A DNA stretch of 22,327 nucleotides from an uncultured Oscillospiraceae bacterium. GTDB taxonomy: Bacteria > Bacillota > Clostridia > Oscillospirales > Oscillospiraceae. This document shows, piece by piece, positions 6,597 through 14,116 of the stretch (the stretch's first letter is position 1; every line of letters starts with the position of its first letter). The stretch lies in contig CAKUNY010000012.1 in the NCBI GenBank assembly GCA_934668605.1, positions 1 through 22,327 of the forward strand. The letters are read 5' to 3'. Below the pieces are notes generated by a model, which ran no database searches, was not told the origin of the DNA, and saw only the letters and a list, made by a program, of their open reading frames with translations. The translations under genes were made by a program, and so were the position numbers.

Positions 6597-7634
6597 TTAT
6601 TCAAGAATCAGATAATTTTCGTGAAGCTCGGTCACGTAGCCGATCTGCGCGGCGTTCGGAATTTCCGCTTGCAGTGCGGTGAGACAAGCCTGCGCGTCCT
6701 TTTCGGCAACGGCGATGAGAAGGCCGCCACTCGTCTGCGGGTCAAAGAAAATGTCCTCGAGCGCGCGCGGGATCTCGCACTTTTTGAGAACGCCGCTCTC
6801 CGCGTACGTCCGGTTGCGGTACGCGCCCGCCGGAATGAAGCCCATGTCGGCAAACTCCAGAGCCTCCATGTGAAACGGCACGCTGAGGCTGTCAATGTGC
6901 AGGCTCATGCCGCTTCCCTGCGCCATCTCGAAGCTGTGCCCCATGAGAGAAAAGCCCGTCACGTCGGTGCAGCTGTGCACCTCGAAGCGCAGCATGATAT
7001 CGCGCGCGGTCTTGTTGAGCGTCGCCATCTGCTTGTAAATGGCCGTCATCGTCTCGGGCTTTACCAGGTCGGCCTTTGCCGCCGTTGTGAGAATGCCGAC
7101 GCCGAGGGGCTTTGTGAGAATGAGCGCGTCTCCCGGCTTCGCGCCGGAATTGGTGAGCACCTTTTTGGGATGCACAAAGCCTGTGACCGCCAGGCCGTAA
7201 ATGGGCTCCGAGCCGTGGATGGTGTGGCCGCCCGTGATGATCGCGCCCGCCTCATAGGCCTTGTCATAGCCGCCGCGCAGAATCTCACGCACGGTTTTGT
7301 CGTCCATCGAGTCGGCCAGGCACATGATATTGAGCGCCAGCTTCGGCTCTCCTCCCATCGCGTACACGTCGCTCAGCGCGTTCGTTGCGGCGATCTGGCC
7401 GTACAGGAACGGATCGTCGACGATCGGCGGGAAAAAGTCCGTTGTCTGGACGATGGCCGTGTCGTCCGATACCACATACACGCTCGCGTCGTCACTCTTG
7501 TCGTAGCCGACGATGAGACGTGGGTCGGTGTGCGTGCGGAAGCCCTCGAGCATTTTAACGAGCGTTCCCGCGCCGACCTTTGCCCCGCAGCCCGCGCAGG
7601 AGGCGAGCTTTGTCAGTTTTACATCAGGTTCCAT
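6597..7634 (-). CDS. selD: Selenide, water dikinase (selenophosphate synthetase)
   Basis: The protein has 345 residues, which is typical for SelD. It makes selenophosphate from selenide and ATP, the selenium donor for selenocysteine, selenouridine and selenium-dependent molybdenum hydroxylases. Near the N terminus, LASCAGCGAKVG places Cys16 at the position of the catalytic Cys/Sec of E. coli SelD (Cys17), followed by the conserved Lys. Also visible are DDTAIVQTTDFFPPIVDDP, ATNALSDVYAMGG, ITGGHTIHGSEP, CTDVTGFSLMGH and DPQTSGGLLIAV. The catalytic residue is an ordinary Cys codon, not UGA. ATG 7634 is chosen over upstream in-frame ATGs because GAGGAG lies 7 nt before it. The gene overlaps the DUF3343 gene by 11 nt and is the last gene of a selenium operon. 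Confidence 0.97.
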   Translation of the reverse strand: MEPDVKLTKLASCAGCGAKVGAGTLVKMLEGFRTHTDPRLIVGYDKSDDASVYVVSDDTAIVQTTDFFPPIVDDPFLYGQIAATNALSDVYAMGGEPKLALNIMCLADSMDDKTVREILRGGYDKAYEAGAIITGGHTIHGSEPIYGLAVTGFVHPKKVLTNSGAKPGDALILTKPLGVGILTTAAKADLVKPETMTAIYKQMATLNKTARDIMLRFEVHSCTDVTGFSLMGHSFEMAQGSGMSLHIDSLSVPFHMEALEFADMGFIPAGAYRNRTYAESGVLKKCEIPRALEDIFFDPQTSGGLLIAVAEKDAQACLTALQAEIPNAAQIGYVTELHENYLILE

Positions 7635-7881
7635 GCGCATGCTCCTCGCTGTTATAGACCACGACATAGCCATCCTCCCGCACCTCGGCGATCCGGTCGA
7701 CCTCGTCGGCGCACACGCCGGTGGGCGTTACAAAGCCACCCTCGCAGCGCACGCAGGTTCCGCATGAGCTGGATAGACTGCGCGGCACCGGCATAGTCTT
7801 TGCCGCAAAGCCCTGCGCGTCGCAGAGCTTTTTATAGCGGATCGCGCCGAAGTGCGAAAAGAACGTTGCAATGTAGGTCAT
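7624..7881 (-). CDS. DUF3343 family putative Se/S carrier
   Basis: This 85-residue protein resembles DUF3343 proteins, small partners repeatedly found with YedE, TusA-like proteins and SelD. The start MTYIATFFSHFGAIRYKKLC is typical, as is the PVPRSLSSSCGTC turn. Cys40, Cys43 and Cys46 form a CxxCxxC cluster that could bind a metal or carry sulfur or selenium as a persulfide/perselenide. It begins 1 nt after the tusA-like stop and overlaps selD by 11 nt, so all are cotranslated. Its biochemical role is inferred from context, and family naming is by recognition of length, motif and neighbours. Confidence 0.85.
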   Translation of the reverse strand: MTYIATFFSHFGAIRYKKLCDAQGFAAKTMPVPRSLSSSCGTCVRCEGGFVTPTGVCADEVDRIAEVREDGYVVVYNSEEHAHGT

Positions 7882-7882
7882 A

Positions 7883-8089
7883 TTACTTTTTCATCGTCAG
7901 GGTGTACTCGCCGCCATTTTCGCTGACCGCGACCGAATAGCCCTCGTGCTCGGCATACCGGGTCACGTTTTCTCTCGACGCGGCGTTATCAACGAGCACC
8001 GTATATTCCGCGTCCTTTTTCATCATCGCCTTGCGGAGCATGATCACGGGCTCCGGGCAGGAATAGCCTCTTGCATCGACTGTTGTCAT
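7883..8089 (-). CDS. TusA/SirA-family sulfur or selenium carrier
   Basis: The 68-residue protein has the family signature VDARGYSCPEPVIMLRKAM. Cys11 in the CPxP motif is the residue that carries a persulfide in TusA. In selenium clusters such proteins are thought to carry selenium to SelD. It lacks the C-terminal DsrE-like half seen in YedF. GGAG lies 8 nt upstream, and its ATG overlaps the yedE stop (ATGA, 8086-8089). The DUF3343 gene follows after 1 nt. The fold and carrier call is confident; selenium rather than sulfur as cargo is inferred from the operon. Confidence 0.92.
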   Translation of the reverse strand: MTTVDARGYSCPEPVIMLRKAMMKKDAEYTVLVDNAASRENVTRYAEHEGYSVAVSENGGEYTLTMKK

Positions 8090-9177
8090 TTTGCATTCTC
8101 CTTTTTGAACGTATTGACGCTGGCGATCACGACCGCGACCACAAGGCCAAGGATCACAGCGACCTTACCGTTCGCTGTCGGGCCTTTGCCGGAGGACGCC
8201 AGACCGAAGTTATGGCAGAAGGCCGCGCCCGCGAGAAGACCGAAAATCGTCACGGCGCTGTCGCTGCTTCCCTCGCCGGAGAGGATCAGCTGACGCAGCG
8301 GGCAGCCGCCCAGAAGCACGCAGGCAAAGCCCGTGAGCATCATGCCAAGGAAGTTCCACACGCCGTCGGTGTGCGCAACGGGCTGGTCGGCAAAGCCGAG
8401 ATGGAAGTAGCTCGTGCCGGTCGTGCCGCTGAGAATGAGGTTGCAGACCAGCGCACCGACTAAGATCGCCGCAAAGCCGAGAATGAGCTTCGTCTCTTTA
8501 AAAAGAACGAGGTCACGGATGCCGCCGACCATGCAAAGACGCGTTCTCTGCGCCAGCGCGCCGACGACAAGGCCTGCGATCAGGCTGATGATAATGGGCG
8601 CATGCATCGCGCCGGGGCCTGCGCCGGCTTCACTGAAGTGGATGAACGCCGGAGCCGCCAGCAGCAGCGCCAGAACCGCAAGCGTCAGGACGGGGAACAC
8701 GCCACCCTCCGCCTTTGTGAGCGCGTAGCTTCTTTTGAGGGAATAGCCCTTATTGAGGAAGAACACGCCGACCAAAATGCCGCAGGCAAAGCCGGCCAAG
8801 CCAAGAAGCGCGTTGAGGTCGCCGCCCGCGAGTCTGAGGATCATGCGGAACGGGCAGCCGAGGAACATCAGGCTTCCGATCATTACGAACATGCCGAGCA
8901 CAAAGCGGGTGACCGGTGCGCTGCCGCCGCGCGGGGAAAATTCTTTTTTCGCCAGCGCCATCAGGAAGCTGCCGAAGACCAGACCGATGATCTCCGGCCG
9001 GATATACTGCACGGCCTCCGCCGAGTGAAGACCCAGCGCGCCCGCCGTATCGCGCAGGAAGCAGGCCACGCAGAAGCCCATGTTCTTCGGGTTTCCGAAC
9101 AGCACCAGCAGCGACGCGATCACGCCGATGATCAGTCCGGCGAAAATCATGTTGCGTTTTTCGTTTTTGAGCGTCAT
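8086..9177 (-). CDS. yedE: YedE-type selenium metabolism membrane transporter (YeeE/YedE family)
   Basis: The 363-residue protein has many hydrophobic segments arranged as two related halves. Each half contains the family's Gly-Cys-Pro loop: GCPFRMILRLAGGDLNALLG, and later GGCPLRQLILSGEGSS. Further Cys-containing membrane motifs are NMGFCVACFLRD and RTRLCMVGGIRD. Family members move thiosulfate or related sulfur species, and the subgroup next to SelD is proposed to import a selenium compound. The ATG at 9177 is chosen because AAGGAG lies 8 nt upstream on the minus strand; the open frame extends further upstream without support. It is the first gene of the operon. Confidence 0.92.
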   Translation of the reverse strand: MTLKNEKRNMIFAGLIIGVIASLLVLFGNPKNMGFCVACFLRDTAGALGLHSAEAVQYIRPEIIGLVFGSFLMALAKKEFSPRGGSAPVTRFVLGMFVMIGSLMFLGCPFRMILRLAGGDLNALLGLAGFACGILVGVFFLNKGYSLKRSYALTKAEGGVFPVLTLAVLALLLAAPAFIHFSEAGAGPGAMHAPIIISLIAGLVVGALAQRTRLCMVGGIRDLVLFKETKLILGFAAILVGALVCNLILSGTTGTSYFHLGFADQPVAHTDGVWNFLGMMLTGFACVLLGGCPLRQLILSGEGSSDSAVTIFGLLAGAAFCHNFGLASSGKGPTANGKVAVILGLVVAVVIASVNTFKKENAK

Positions 9178-9226
9178 ATGAAACTCTCCTTCTTTCGTTG
9201 CTCTTTCACAAGAATATCGCTGATTG

Positions 9227-9251
9227 AAAAATTGCCCGAACCGCGTTCGGG
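9227..9251 (-). promoter_or_regulatory. Leader hairpin with U-run ahead of yedE
   Basis: On the minus strand CCCGAAC-GCG-GTTCGGG (9251-9235) forms a perfect 7-bp GC-rich hairpin, followed by CAA and TTTTT (9231-9227). It lies between the predicted promoter and the yedE start, so it could be a leader attenuator. No aptamer or leader peptide was recognised. Confidence 0.4.
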
Positions 9252-9268
9252 AATGTCCAACCGTGTTT

Positions 9269-9298
9269 ATTGTAAGAGATTGCCCTGGGAAAGTCCAA
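9269..9298 (-). promoter_or_regulatory. Promoter of the yedE operon
   Basis: On the minus strand TTGGAC (9298-9293) and TACAAT (9274-9269) are 18 bp apart. Transcription would start near 9262, giving a leader of about 85 nt that includes the hairpin at 9235-9251. Confidence 0.5.
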
Positions 9299-9352
9299 TT
9301 GCCTTTTCCGATAGCTGTTTTGGATTGATTGGTTTTTCTGATAAATCTTCGC

Positions 9353-9395
9353 GATTGCCGAATAAACGGGTTTTCCGTTCGATTTATTTGCAATC
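9353..9395. promoter_or_regulatory. Imperfect dyad overlapping the desulfurase promoter
   Basis: Three blocks recur in mirror order around a TTTT centre: GATTGC (9353-9358), AATAAA (9361-9366) and CGG, answered by CCG, TTTATT (9383-9388) and GCAATC (9390-9395). The right arm covers the -35 box at 9388-9393. This is a candidate operator, perhaps for the LysR protein encoded in the same unit. Confidence 0.4.
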
Positions 9396-9416
9396 TCGAT
9401 AAATGACTGCTACAAT
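9388..9416 (+). promoter_or_regulatory. Promoter of the desulfurase-lysR unit
   Basis: TTGCAA (9388-9393) and TACAAT (9411-9416) are exactly 17 bp apart. Transcription would start near 9423, giving a leader of under 20 nt that contains AAAGGAGG (9426-9433) before the ATG at 9441. Confidence 0.65.
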
Positions 9417-9440
9417 CAGAGAAGCAAAGGAGGAATCCGT

Positions 9441-10616
9441 ATGCCGTCTATTTATCTCGACAATGCCAGCACCAGCTTTCCCAAGCCCGCGTGCGTGCCG
9501 GAGGCTGTCTATCAGTATATGACCGCCTGCGGCAGCAATGTTTCGCGCGGGGGCTATCAGGCAGCCTACAGCGCCGAAGAGCTCGTCTTCGAGACGCGCG
9601 AGCGGCTCTGCGCGCTTTTTCACGGCGAGGACGCGCGCTGCGTGGTCTTTACGCCGAATATCACAACGAGCCTCAATATCCTCCTCAAGGGCTTTCTGCA
9701 TCCGGGCGAGCATGTGCTGGTGTCCTCGATGGAGCACAACGCCGTCATGCGCCCCCTGCGGCAGTTGGAGGCTGCCGGCGTCCGCTTTGACCGCATCCCC
9801 TGCCGCGCGGACGGGACGCTGGTCTTGGAGGCGATGAAGAAGCTGCTGCGCGAAAATACGAAGCTGGTCCTGTGCCTTCACGCAAGCAACGTCTGCGGGA
9901 CGCTGCTGCCGGTTCGCGAAATTGGCGCGTTCTGTCATCGTCACAGCCTTCGCTTCTTTTTGGACACCGCGCAGACCGCGGGCGTTTTCCCGATCGACAT
10001 GCAGGCGTGTCACATTGACGCCGCCGCCTTCACGGGTCACAAGAGCCTTTTGGGGCCGCAGGGCACGGGCGGCATCGTCCTGCGCGAAGACCTTGCGGAA
10101 AGGCTCACGCCCCTTCTCGCGGGCGGAACCGGCAGCATGAGCCATACAGAGTTCATGCCGGACTTTCTTCCCGACCGCCTGGAGCCCGGCACGATGAACC
10201 TTCCCGGCCTTGCGGGACTGCATGCCGCGCTCGGCTTTTTGCAGGAAACCGGCATGGATACCATCCGCGCGCACGAGCTGGCGCTCACGAAGCGGTTTCT
10301 GGACGGTCTTGCCCCGATGCAGGCGGAAAATCGCGTCAAGATCCTTGGCCTGCCCGATATTCAAAACCGCGCGGGCGTCGTCTCCATCCAGCCGGTACGG
10401 CAAGACCCGGCGGAGATTGCGGCGAGCTTGGATGAACGCTTCGGCATTGCCACGCGTGTGGGGCTTCACTGCGCGCCCGCCGCGCACCAGACGCTCGGCA
10501 CGTTTCCCACCGGCACGATTCGATTCTCGTTCGGCTTTTTCAATACGGAATCCGATGTCGACTGCGCAATTGCCGCCCTTGATACGCTCACGAAGGAGGC
10601 CTCTCATGGACTTTAA
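9441..10616 (+). CDS. Cysteine desulfurase / selenocysteine lyase-like PLP enzyme
   Basis: This 391-residue aminotransferase class V protein fits the cysteine desulfurase family that accompanies selD. It starts [12 protein letters not shown]. Other motifs are the PLP-contacting [21 protein letters not shown], the Asp/His region FLDTAQTAG, the Schiff-base Lys201 in [15 protein letters not shown], and [18 protein letters not shown] with the likely catalytic Cys344. It would remove sulfur or selenium from (seleno)cysteine and could hand it to the TusA-like or DUF3343 protein encoded divergently, then to SelD. The start has a strong ribosome-binding site and a promoter close by. The last 11 nt overlap lysR. 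Preference for selenium is inferred from context. Confidence 0.9.
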   Translation: MPSIYLDNASTSFPKPACVPEAVYQYMTACGSNVSRGGYQAAYSAEELVFETRERLCALFHGEDARCVVFTPNITTSLNILLKGFLHPGEHVLVSSMEHNAVMRPLRQLEAAGVRFDRIPCRADGTLVLEAMKKLLRENTKLVLCLHASNVCGTLLPVREIGAFCHRHSLRFFLDTAQTAGVFPIDMQACHIDAAAFTGHKSLLGPQGTGGIVLREDLAERLTPLLAGGTGSMSHTEFMPDFLPDRLEPGTMNLPGLAGLHAALGFLQETGMDTIRAHELALTKRFLDGLAPMQAENRVKILGLPDIQNRAGVVSIQPVRQDPAEIAASLDERFGIATRVGLHCAPAAHQTLGTFPTGTIRFSFGFFNTESDVDCAIAALDTLTKEASHGL

Positions 10617-11502
10617 GCAGCTGCGCTCGTTTGTGGCCGTGGCCGACTGCGGCAGCTTCACACAGGCCGCCGCGAAGCTCTATGCCTCCCAGCCCACCGT
10701 CAGCGCCCACATCCGGCAATTGGAAGAGGAGCTCCGCGAAACGCTTTTTCTGCGCACGACAAAAAGCCTCGCCATCACCCCGCGCGGCCGCGAGCTCTAT
10801 GAGTACGCCGTGCATGTGCTCGATTTGCAGGAGCAGCTGCTGAGCGCGTGGGCGCAGGACGAAAAAACCATCCGCCTCGGCGCGTCGACCATTCCGGCCA
10901 GCTGCATCCTGCCCGAGGTTCTGCCGCCGTTTCGCGCGCAGCACCCGCAGGCCGTGTTTTCGATTTTGCAAAGCGACAGCACGGGCGTTTTGCAGCAGCT
11001 TCGCGCCGGGCGCTTCGAGCTTGGCTTCACGGGTGCAAAGGAGGAGGCGCAGGACGTGGTTTTCTCGCCGTTTTTTAAAGATCGCATGGTGCTCATCACG
11101 CCCAATGCCCCGCGCTTTCAAACGCTTCTGGCAGAAAACGCGCCTGTTCGGACGCTCTTGACGCAGGAACCGCTCCTTCTCCGGGAAATGGGCAGCGGCA
11201 GCCAGAAATGCGCGGATGCGTTTTTGGAGGAGGCCGGGTTCGATCTTTCCGCGCTGCATGTTGCCGCCCGTCTCAACGACCAGCAGAGCATCAAAAATTT
11301 GGTCGCCGCCGGGCTCGGCATTTCGATCATCTCCGGAAAGGCCGCGCAGGACGACTGCGAACGCGGAAAGCTCCTCTCCTTCCCGCTCCCCGGAAAAAGC
11401 GCGGGACGGAGCTTGTATCTCGTCTGGCACAAAGCCGGCGCGCTTCATCCCCAGACGCTTGCCTTCATCGAATTTGTCCGGAACTTCTACGAAAACACCT
11501 GA
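10606..11502 (+). CDS. LysR-family regulator of the selenium locus
   Basis: The 298-residue protein has a typical N-terminal winged helix: [20 protein letters not shown], then [20 protein letters not shown], with the recognition helix in [16 protein letters not shown]. The remainder is a LysR substrate-binding domain, including [20 protein letters not shown] and [16 protein letters not shown]. LysR proteins usually act as tetramers that sense a small molecule. The start follows GAAGGAGG (10592-10599) and overlaps the desulfurase gene by 11 nt, so it is coexpressed. It probably controls the divergent selenium genes; the dyad at 9353-9395 is a candidate site. The signal is unknown. A strong terminator follows. 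Confidence 0.92.
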   Translation: MDFKQLRSFVAVADCGSFTQAAAKLYASQPTVSAHIRQLEEELRETLFLRTTKSLAITPRGRELYEYAVHVLDLQEQLLSAWAQDEKTIRLGASTIPASCILPEVLPPFRAQHPQAVFSILQSDSTGVLQQLRAGRFELGFTGAKEEAQDVVFSPFFKDRMVLITPNAPRFQTLLAENAPVRTLLTQEPLLLREMGSGSQKCADAFLEEAGFDLSALHVAARLNDQQSIKNLVAAGLGISIISGKAAQDDCERGKLLSFPLPGKSAGRSLYLVWHKAGALHPQTLAFIEFVRNFYENT

Positions 11503-11509
11503 ATAGACC

Positions 11510-11548
11510 AAGCCCTGATGCAATCGTGCGACTGCATCAGGGCTTTTT
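11510..11548 (+). terminator. Terminator of the desulfurase-lysR unit
   Basis: A perfect 13-bp stem (AAGCCCTGATGCA, 11510-11522; complement 11533-11545) with a 10-nt loop continues into a T-run on the plus strand. The opposite strand lacks a good T-run, so it serves the convergent transporter gene less well. Confidence 0.85.
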
Positions 11549-11552
11549 GCTG

Positions 11553-12926
11553 TTACATCGAAATCAGGCCAAACGCGTTTGCGATGGAGCTGATGAGGAT
11601 GATGGCCGCGAAGAACGGGCAGAGGAAGCAGATCATGGCGTTAAAGATCTTCTTCCGGCGGAACGGGCTTCCGTCCAGCGTGACCTCCTGCGCGATACGC
11701 TCGACGCCGATGACGCGCGAGACAAGCACGCAGCTGGCAATGGCCGCGATGGGCATCATGACGGAGTTCGTCAGGAAGTCAAAGAAGTCCAGAAACTGCA
11801 TGCCGAGAATGGCCACGTTCGCGAGCGGGCCGTAGCCGAGGCTGGACAGGCTTCCCAGCAGCACCATAGAAACGCCGATCATGGAGGTTGCCTTATTGCG
11901 GCTCCAGCCGAGCTCATCCTGCAAGGTCGAAACGGCGCTTTCCGTCAGCGCGATGGAGCTGGTCAGCGCGGCAAAGAGCACCAGCACGAAAAACGCAATG
12001 CCGATAAATGTTCCGAGTCCCATCGAGTCAAACACCTTCGGGATCGTGATGAACATCAGCGCGGGGCCTGCCTTCAAAGCCGACGGGTCGCCGCCGGAGA
12101 AGGAGAAGACTGCCGGGATGATCATCAGGCCTGCCATGATGGCAATGGCAGTGTCGAAGACCTCGACGTTCCGGGTCGAGTCTTCAATGGACACCTCTTT
12201 TTTCATGTAGGAGCCAAAGGTGATGAGAATGCCCATCGCGATGGAAAGAGAATAGAACATCTGCCCCATTGCGGCTACCACCGTCATCCACGAAAAGTTC
12301 CTGACATTCGGCACGAGGAAGTATTTGACGCCCTCCAGCGCGCCGGGTCGGGTGACGGAGTAGACGCTGATGACGAGCGAGAGCACCACGAGAATGGGCA
12401 TCATGACCTTCGACACCCGCTCAATGCCGTTTTCCACGCCCGCAAAAATAATGGCCAGCGTCATGGCCGCAAAAATGAGGAAGCAGAGCTCCGAGGAAAG
12501 GCCGTTGGAGATAAAGCTCGAGAAATAGCCGTCGGCCGCGACCAGATGTCCCTGTCCCAGCACATATTCCGCCAGATATTTGACGACCCAGCCGCCAATG
12601 ACGGAGTAATAGGGCACGATCAGGATCGGGATGATCGCGTTGATCCAGCCGCCGAAGCGCAGGCCGGGCTTCGTTCCGAAGGACTTGTATGCGCCGACCG
12701 GGCTTTTTCCGGTCATGCGGCCAATGGAGGTTTCGGCAACGATCATCGTATAGCCGAACGTCATGGCCAGAATGATGTAGATCAGCAGGAAAATGCCGCC
12801 GCCGTATTTGGCTGCCAGATAGGGGAAGCGCCAGATGTTTCCCAGGCCGACGGATGCGCCCGCGGCAGAGAGAACAAAGCCGATTTTCCCGGAAAAGGAA
12901 CTCCTCTTGTGCTCGCTGTGATTCAT
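11553..12926 (-). CDS. Neurotransmitter:sodium symporter (NSS) family transporter
   Basis: The 457-residue membrane protein is the size of bacterial NSS transporters of the MhsT/Tyt1 type, which usually have 11-12 helices. Helix 1 shows the hallmark GASVGLGNIWRFPYLAAKYG, the unwound region that binds Na+ and substrate, followed by GRMTGKSPVGAYK. Family members import amino acids driven by sodium. ATG 12926 (MNHSEHKRSS) is chosen over an in-frame ATG eight codons earlier because AGGAG sits a suitable 7 nt upstream. It is monocistronic and convergent with lysR. The substrate cannot be told from sequence, and there is no visible link to the selenium genes. Confidence 0.94.
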   Translation of the reverse strand: MNHSEHKRSSFSGKIGFVLSAAGASVGLGNIWRFPYLAAKYGGGIFLLIYIILAMTFGYTMIVAETSIGRMTGKSPVGAYKSFGTKPGLRFGGWINAIIPILIVPYYSVIGGWVVKYLAEYVLGQGHLVAADGYFSSFISNGLSSELCFLIFAAMTLAIIFAGVENGIERVSKVMMPILVVLSLVISVYSVTRPGALEGVKYFLVPNVRNFSWMTVVAAMGQMFYSLSIAMGILITFGSYMKKEVSIEDSTRNVEVFDTAIAIMAGLMIIPAVFSFSGGDPSALKAGPALMFITIPKVFDSMGLGTFIGIAFFVLVLFAALTSSIALTESAVSTLQDELGWSRNKATSMIGVSMVLLGSLSSLGYGPLANVAILGMQFLDFFDFLTNSVMMPIAAIASCVLVSRVIGVERIAQEVTLDGSPFRRKKIFNAMICFLCPFFAAIILISSIANAFGLISM

Positions 12927-12965
12927 GAAAATCTCCTCTCTTTTGTGCAATGTGCAAACGAAGCT

Positions 12966-12994
12966 AGTGTATCACAAGAAGAGTCCAAAAACAA
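12966..12994 (-). promoter_or_regulatory. Possible promoter of the NSS transporter gene
   Basis: On the minus strand TTGTTT (12994-12989) and TACACT (12971-12966) are 17 bp apart, about 40 nt before the start codon. Both boxes are imperfect. Confidence 0.35.
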
Positions 12995-13044
12995 TCCCAA
13001 ATCAAGCCGCCGTCTTTGCAAATTCTCACATTTTCCGGGGCGCT

Positions 13045-13151
13045 CGTAGGGGTCGATGCCCACATCGACCCGGCCGCACAGACCGTTTTTACGGAAATCC
13101 AATGCGAATTCGTTGGTACCCAATGGGGCGATGTGGGCATCGCCCCCTACG
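13045..13151 (+). repeat. Inverted-repeat element, copy A (107 bp)
   Basis: The element begins CGTAGGGGTCGATGCCCACA and ends with the near inverted sequence ATGTGGGCATCGCCCCCTACG. Each end is also its own hairpin (for example GGGTCGATG with CATCGACCC). The interior includes ACCGTTTTTACGG and GAATTCGTTGG. No open reading frame is inside, so this is a MITE-like or REP-like non-coding repeat. It lies between ymdB (3' side) and the NSS gene (5' side), which with its leader fills the 12927-13193 gap. No clear target duplication was seen. Confidence 0.85.
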
Positions 13152-13193
13152 CACAGCTGGCAGGAGGCAGTTTGGGCAGGTTCCGGCCGCGGC

Positions 13194-13967
13194 TTACGTC
13201 ACCGTCACGCGCTCGACCTTTGTGCAGAGCCGCGTCTTCGTGTCGACCGTAAAGACCGCGCCGCAGAGCTTGCACGCGCCGGGAGCTGTCTCGTACCGGC
13301 TCGTGAGCTCTCCCCGGAACAGCGCGATCGACTGCTCCGGCTTCACGCCGAGAACCGAGACGATCGGCCCCGTCATGCCGATATCGGTCTGATAGCCCGT
13401 GCCGCGCGGGAGGATCTGCTCGTCCGCCGTGGGCACATGGGTGTGCGTGCCCCAGAGGGCGGAAATTTTGCCGTCTAAATAGTAGCCCATCGCGAGCTTT
13501 TCGCTCGTGGCCTCGGCGTGAAAGTCGATGAAAACCGGAATGTCGCCCACGTCCTTGAGGATTTTGTCGACCACGCGGAAGGGATTGTCCGGGGCAAAGT
13601 CCATCGAGCACCGGCCAATTAAATTTGCGACTGCGATACGTCCCGCCTTCGTCTCAAAAACGCCCCAGCCGCGTCCCGGAAGACTCGGCTGAAAGTTTGC
13701 AGGCCGCAGGATATAGGAGCTGTCGTCCAAATAGGGACAGATCTCCCGCCGGTTCCACGTGTGGTTCCCGAGTGTGATCACGTCCGCCCCCGCGTCCAGC
13801 ATCGCGTCCGCCTGCTGAGGCGTCAGCCCCACGACGCTGGCGTTTTCGCCGTTTACAACGCAGAAATCCACCCCATACAGCCGCTTCACGCTTCGCAAAT
13901 GCTTTTCCAGATGCTTCAGTCCCGACGCGCCCACCACGTCGCCCACCGCCAACACACGAAATTCCAT
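13194..13967 (-). CDS. ymdB: YmdB-family metallophosphoesterase (2',3'-cyclic-nucleotide phosphodiesterase)
   Basis: The 257-residue protein matches the YmdB family (about 260). These enzymes use a two-metal site to hydrolyse 2',3'-cyclic nucleotides and affect biofilm and motility gene expression in Bacillus. Expected metal ligands are present: Asp10 (VGDVVG), Asn39/Glu41 (VNGENAS), Asn68/His69 (LGNHTWN), His150 (DFHAEATSEK), His175 and His177 (WGTHTHVPTAD). The start follows AGGAGCG on the minus strand. In many Firmicutes ymdB lies directly after rny. Here rny is about 2.4 kb away on the other strand, so the pair is rearranged but still near. C-terminal residues include a CKLC pair of unknown role. 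Confidence 0.95.
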   Translation of the reverse strand: MEFRVLAVGDVVGASGLKHLEKHLRSVKRLYGVDFCVVNGENASVVGLTPQQADAMLDAGADVITLGNHTWNRREICPYLDDSSYILRPANFQPSLPGRGWGVFETKAGRIAVANLIGRCSMDFAPDNPFRVVDKILKDVGDIPVFIDFHAEATSEKLAMGYYLDGKISALWGTHTHVPTADEQILPRGTGYQTDIGMTGPIVSVLGVKPEQSIALFRGELTSRYETAPGACKLCGAVFTVDTKTRLCTKVERVTVT

Positions 13968-14004
13968 ACCGCACGCTCCTGATTCTTTCCTGAATTTTAT
14001 CCGT

Positions 14005-14013
14005 ATTATAGCA
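14005..14013 (-). promoter_or_regulatory. Extended -10 promoter of ymdB
   Basis: On the minus strand TGC-TATAAT (14013-14005) forms an extended -10 element about 40 nt upstream of ymdB. The -35 region is poor, which extended -10 promoters tolerate. Confidence 0.5.
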
Positions 14014-14060
14014 TTTCGAAATCCGTTTGCCTATGGTATACTGAAAAAAAGAAAAACGCG

Positions 14061-14086
14061 TGCAACCAAACGCAATTTTTATCGTC
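14061..14086 (+). promoter_or_regulatory. ECF-type promoter ahead of the sigma factor gene
   Basis: TGCAAC (14061-14066), a 16-bp spacer and CGTC (14083-14086) match the TGAAAC-N16-CGT pattern of Firmicute ECF promoters. The start site would be near 14094, just before AAAGGAGGG. This indicates autoregulation. A separate extended -10 (TGG-TATACT, 14034-14042) upstream could supply basal transcription by the main sigma factor. Confidence 0.6.
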
Positions 14087-14116
14087 CGGATTGGTATAGA
14101 GAAAAAGGAGGGCACT

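Noticed and set aside
7580..7640. Possible in-frame selenocysteine UGA in selD
   Set aside because: The catalytic position is encoded as Cys in an uninterrupted frame. The nearby TGA is the DUF3343 stop, and reading past it gives no conserved extension.
6489..7796. 435-codon open frame on the plus strand
   Set aside because: It is antisense to selD and its start lies in the repeat fragment. There is no motif and no ribosome-binding site.
11208..13049. 613-codon open frame on the plus strand
   Set aside because: It runs antisense to the clearly recognisable NSS transporter and across lysR. The encoded sequence is rich in Arg, His and Asp in the way of GC-rich shadow frames and shows no known motif.
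14031..14042. Main promoter of the sigma operon at TGG-TATACT
   Set aside because: It lacks a matching -35 box. It was kept only as a possible basal promoter beside the better-spaced ECF-type promoter.
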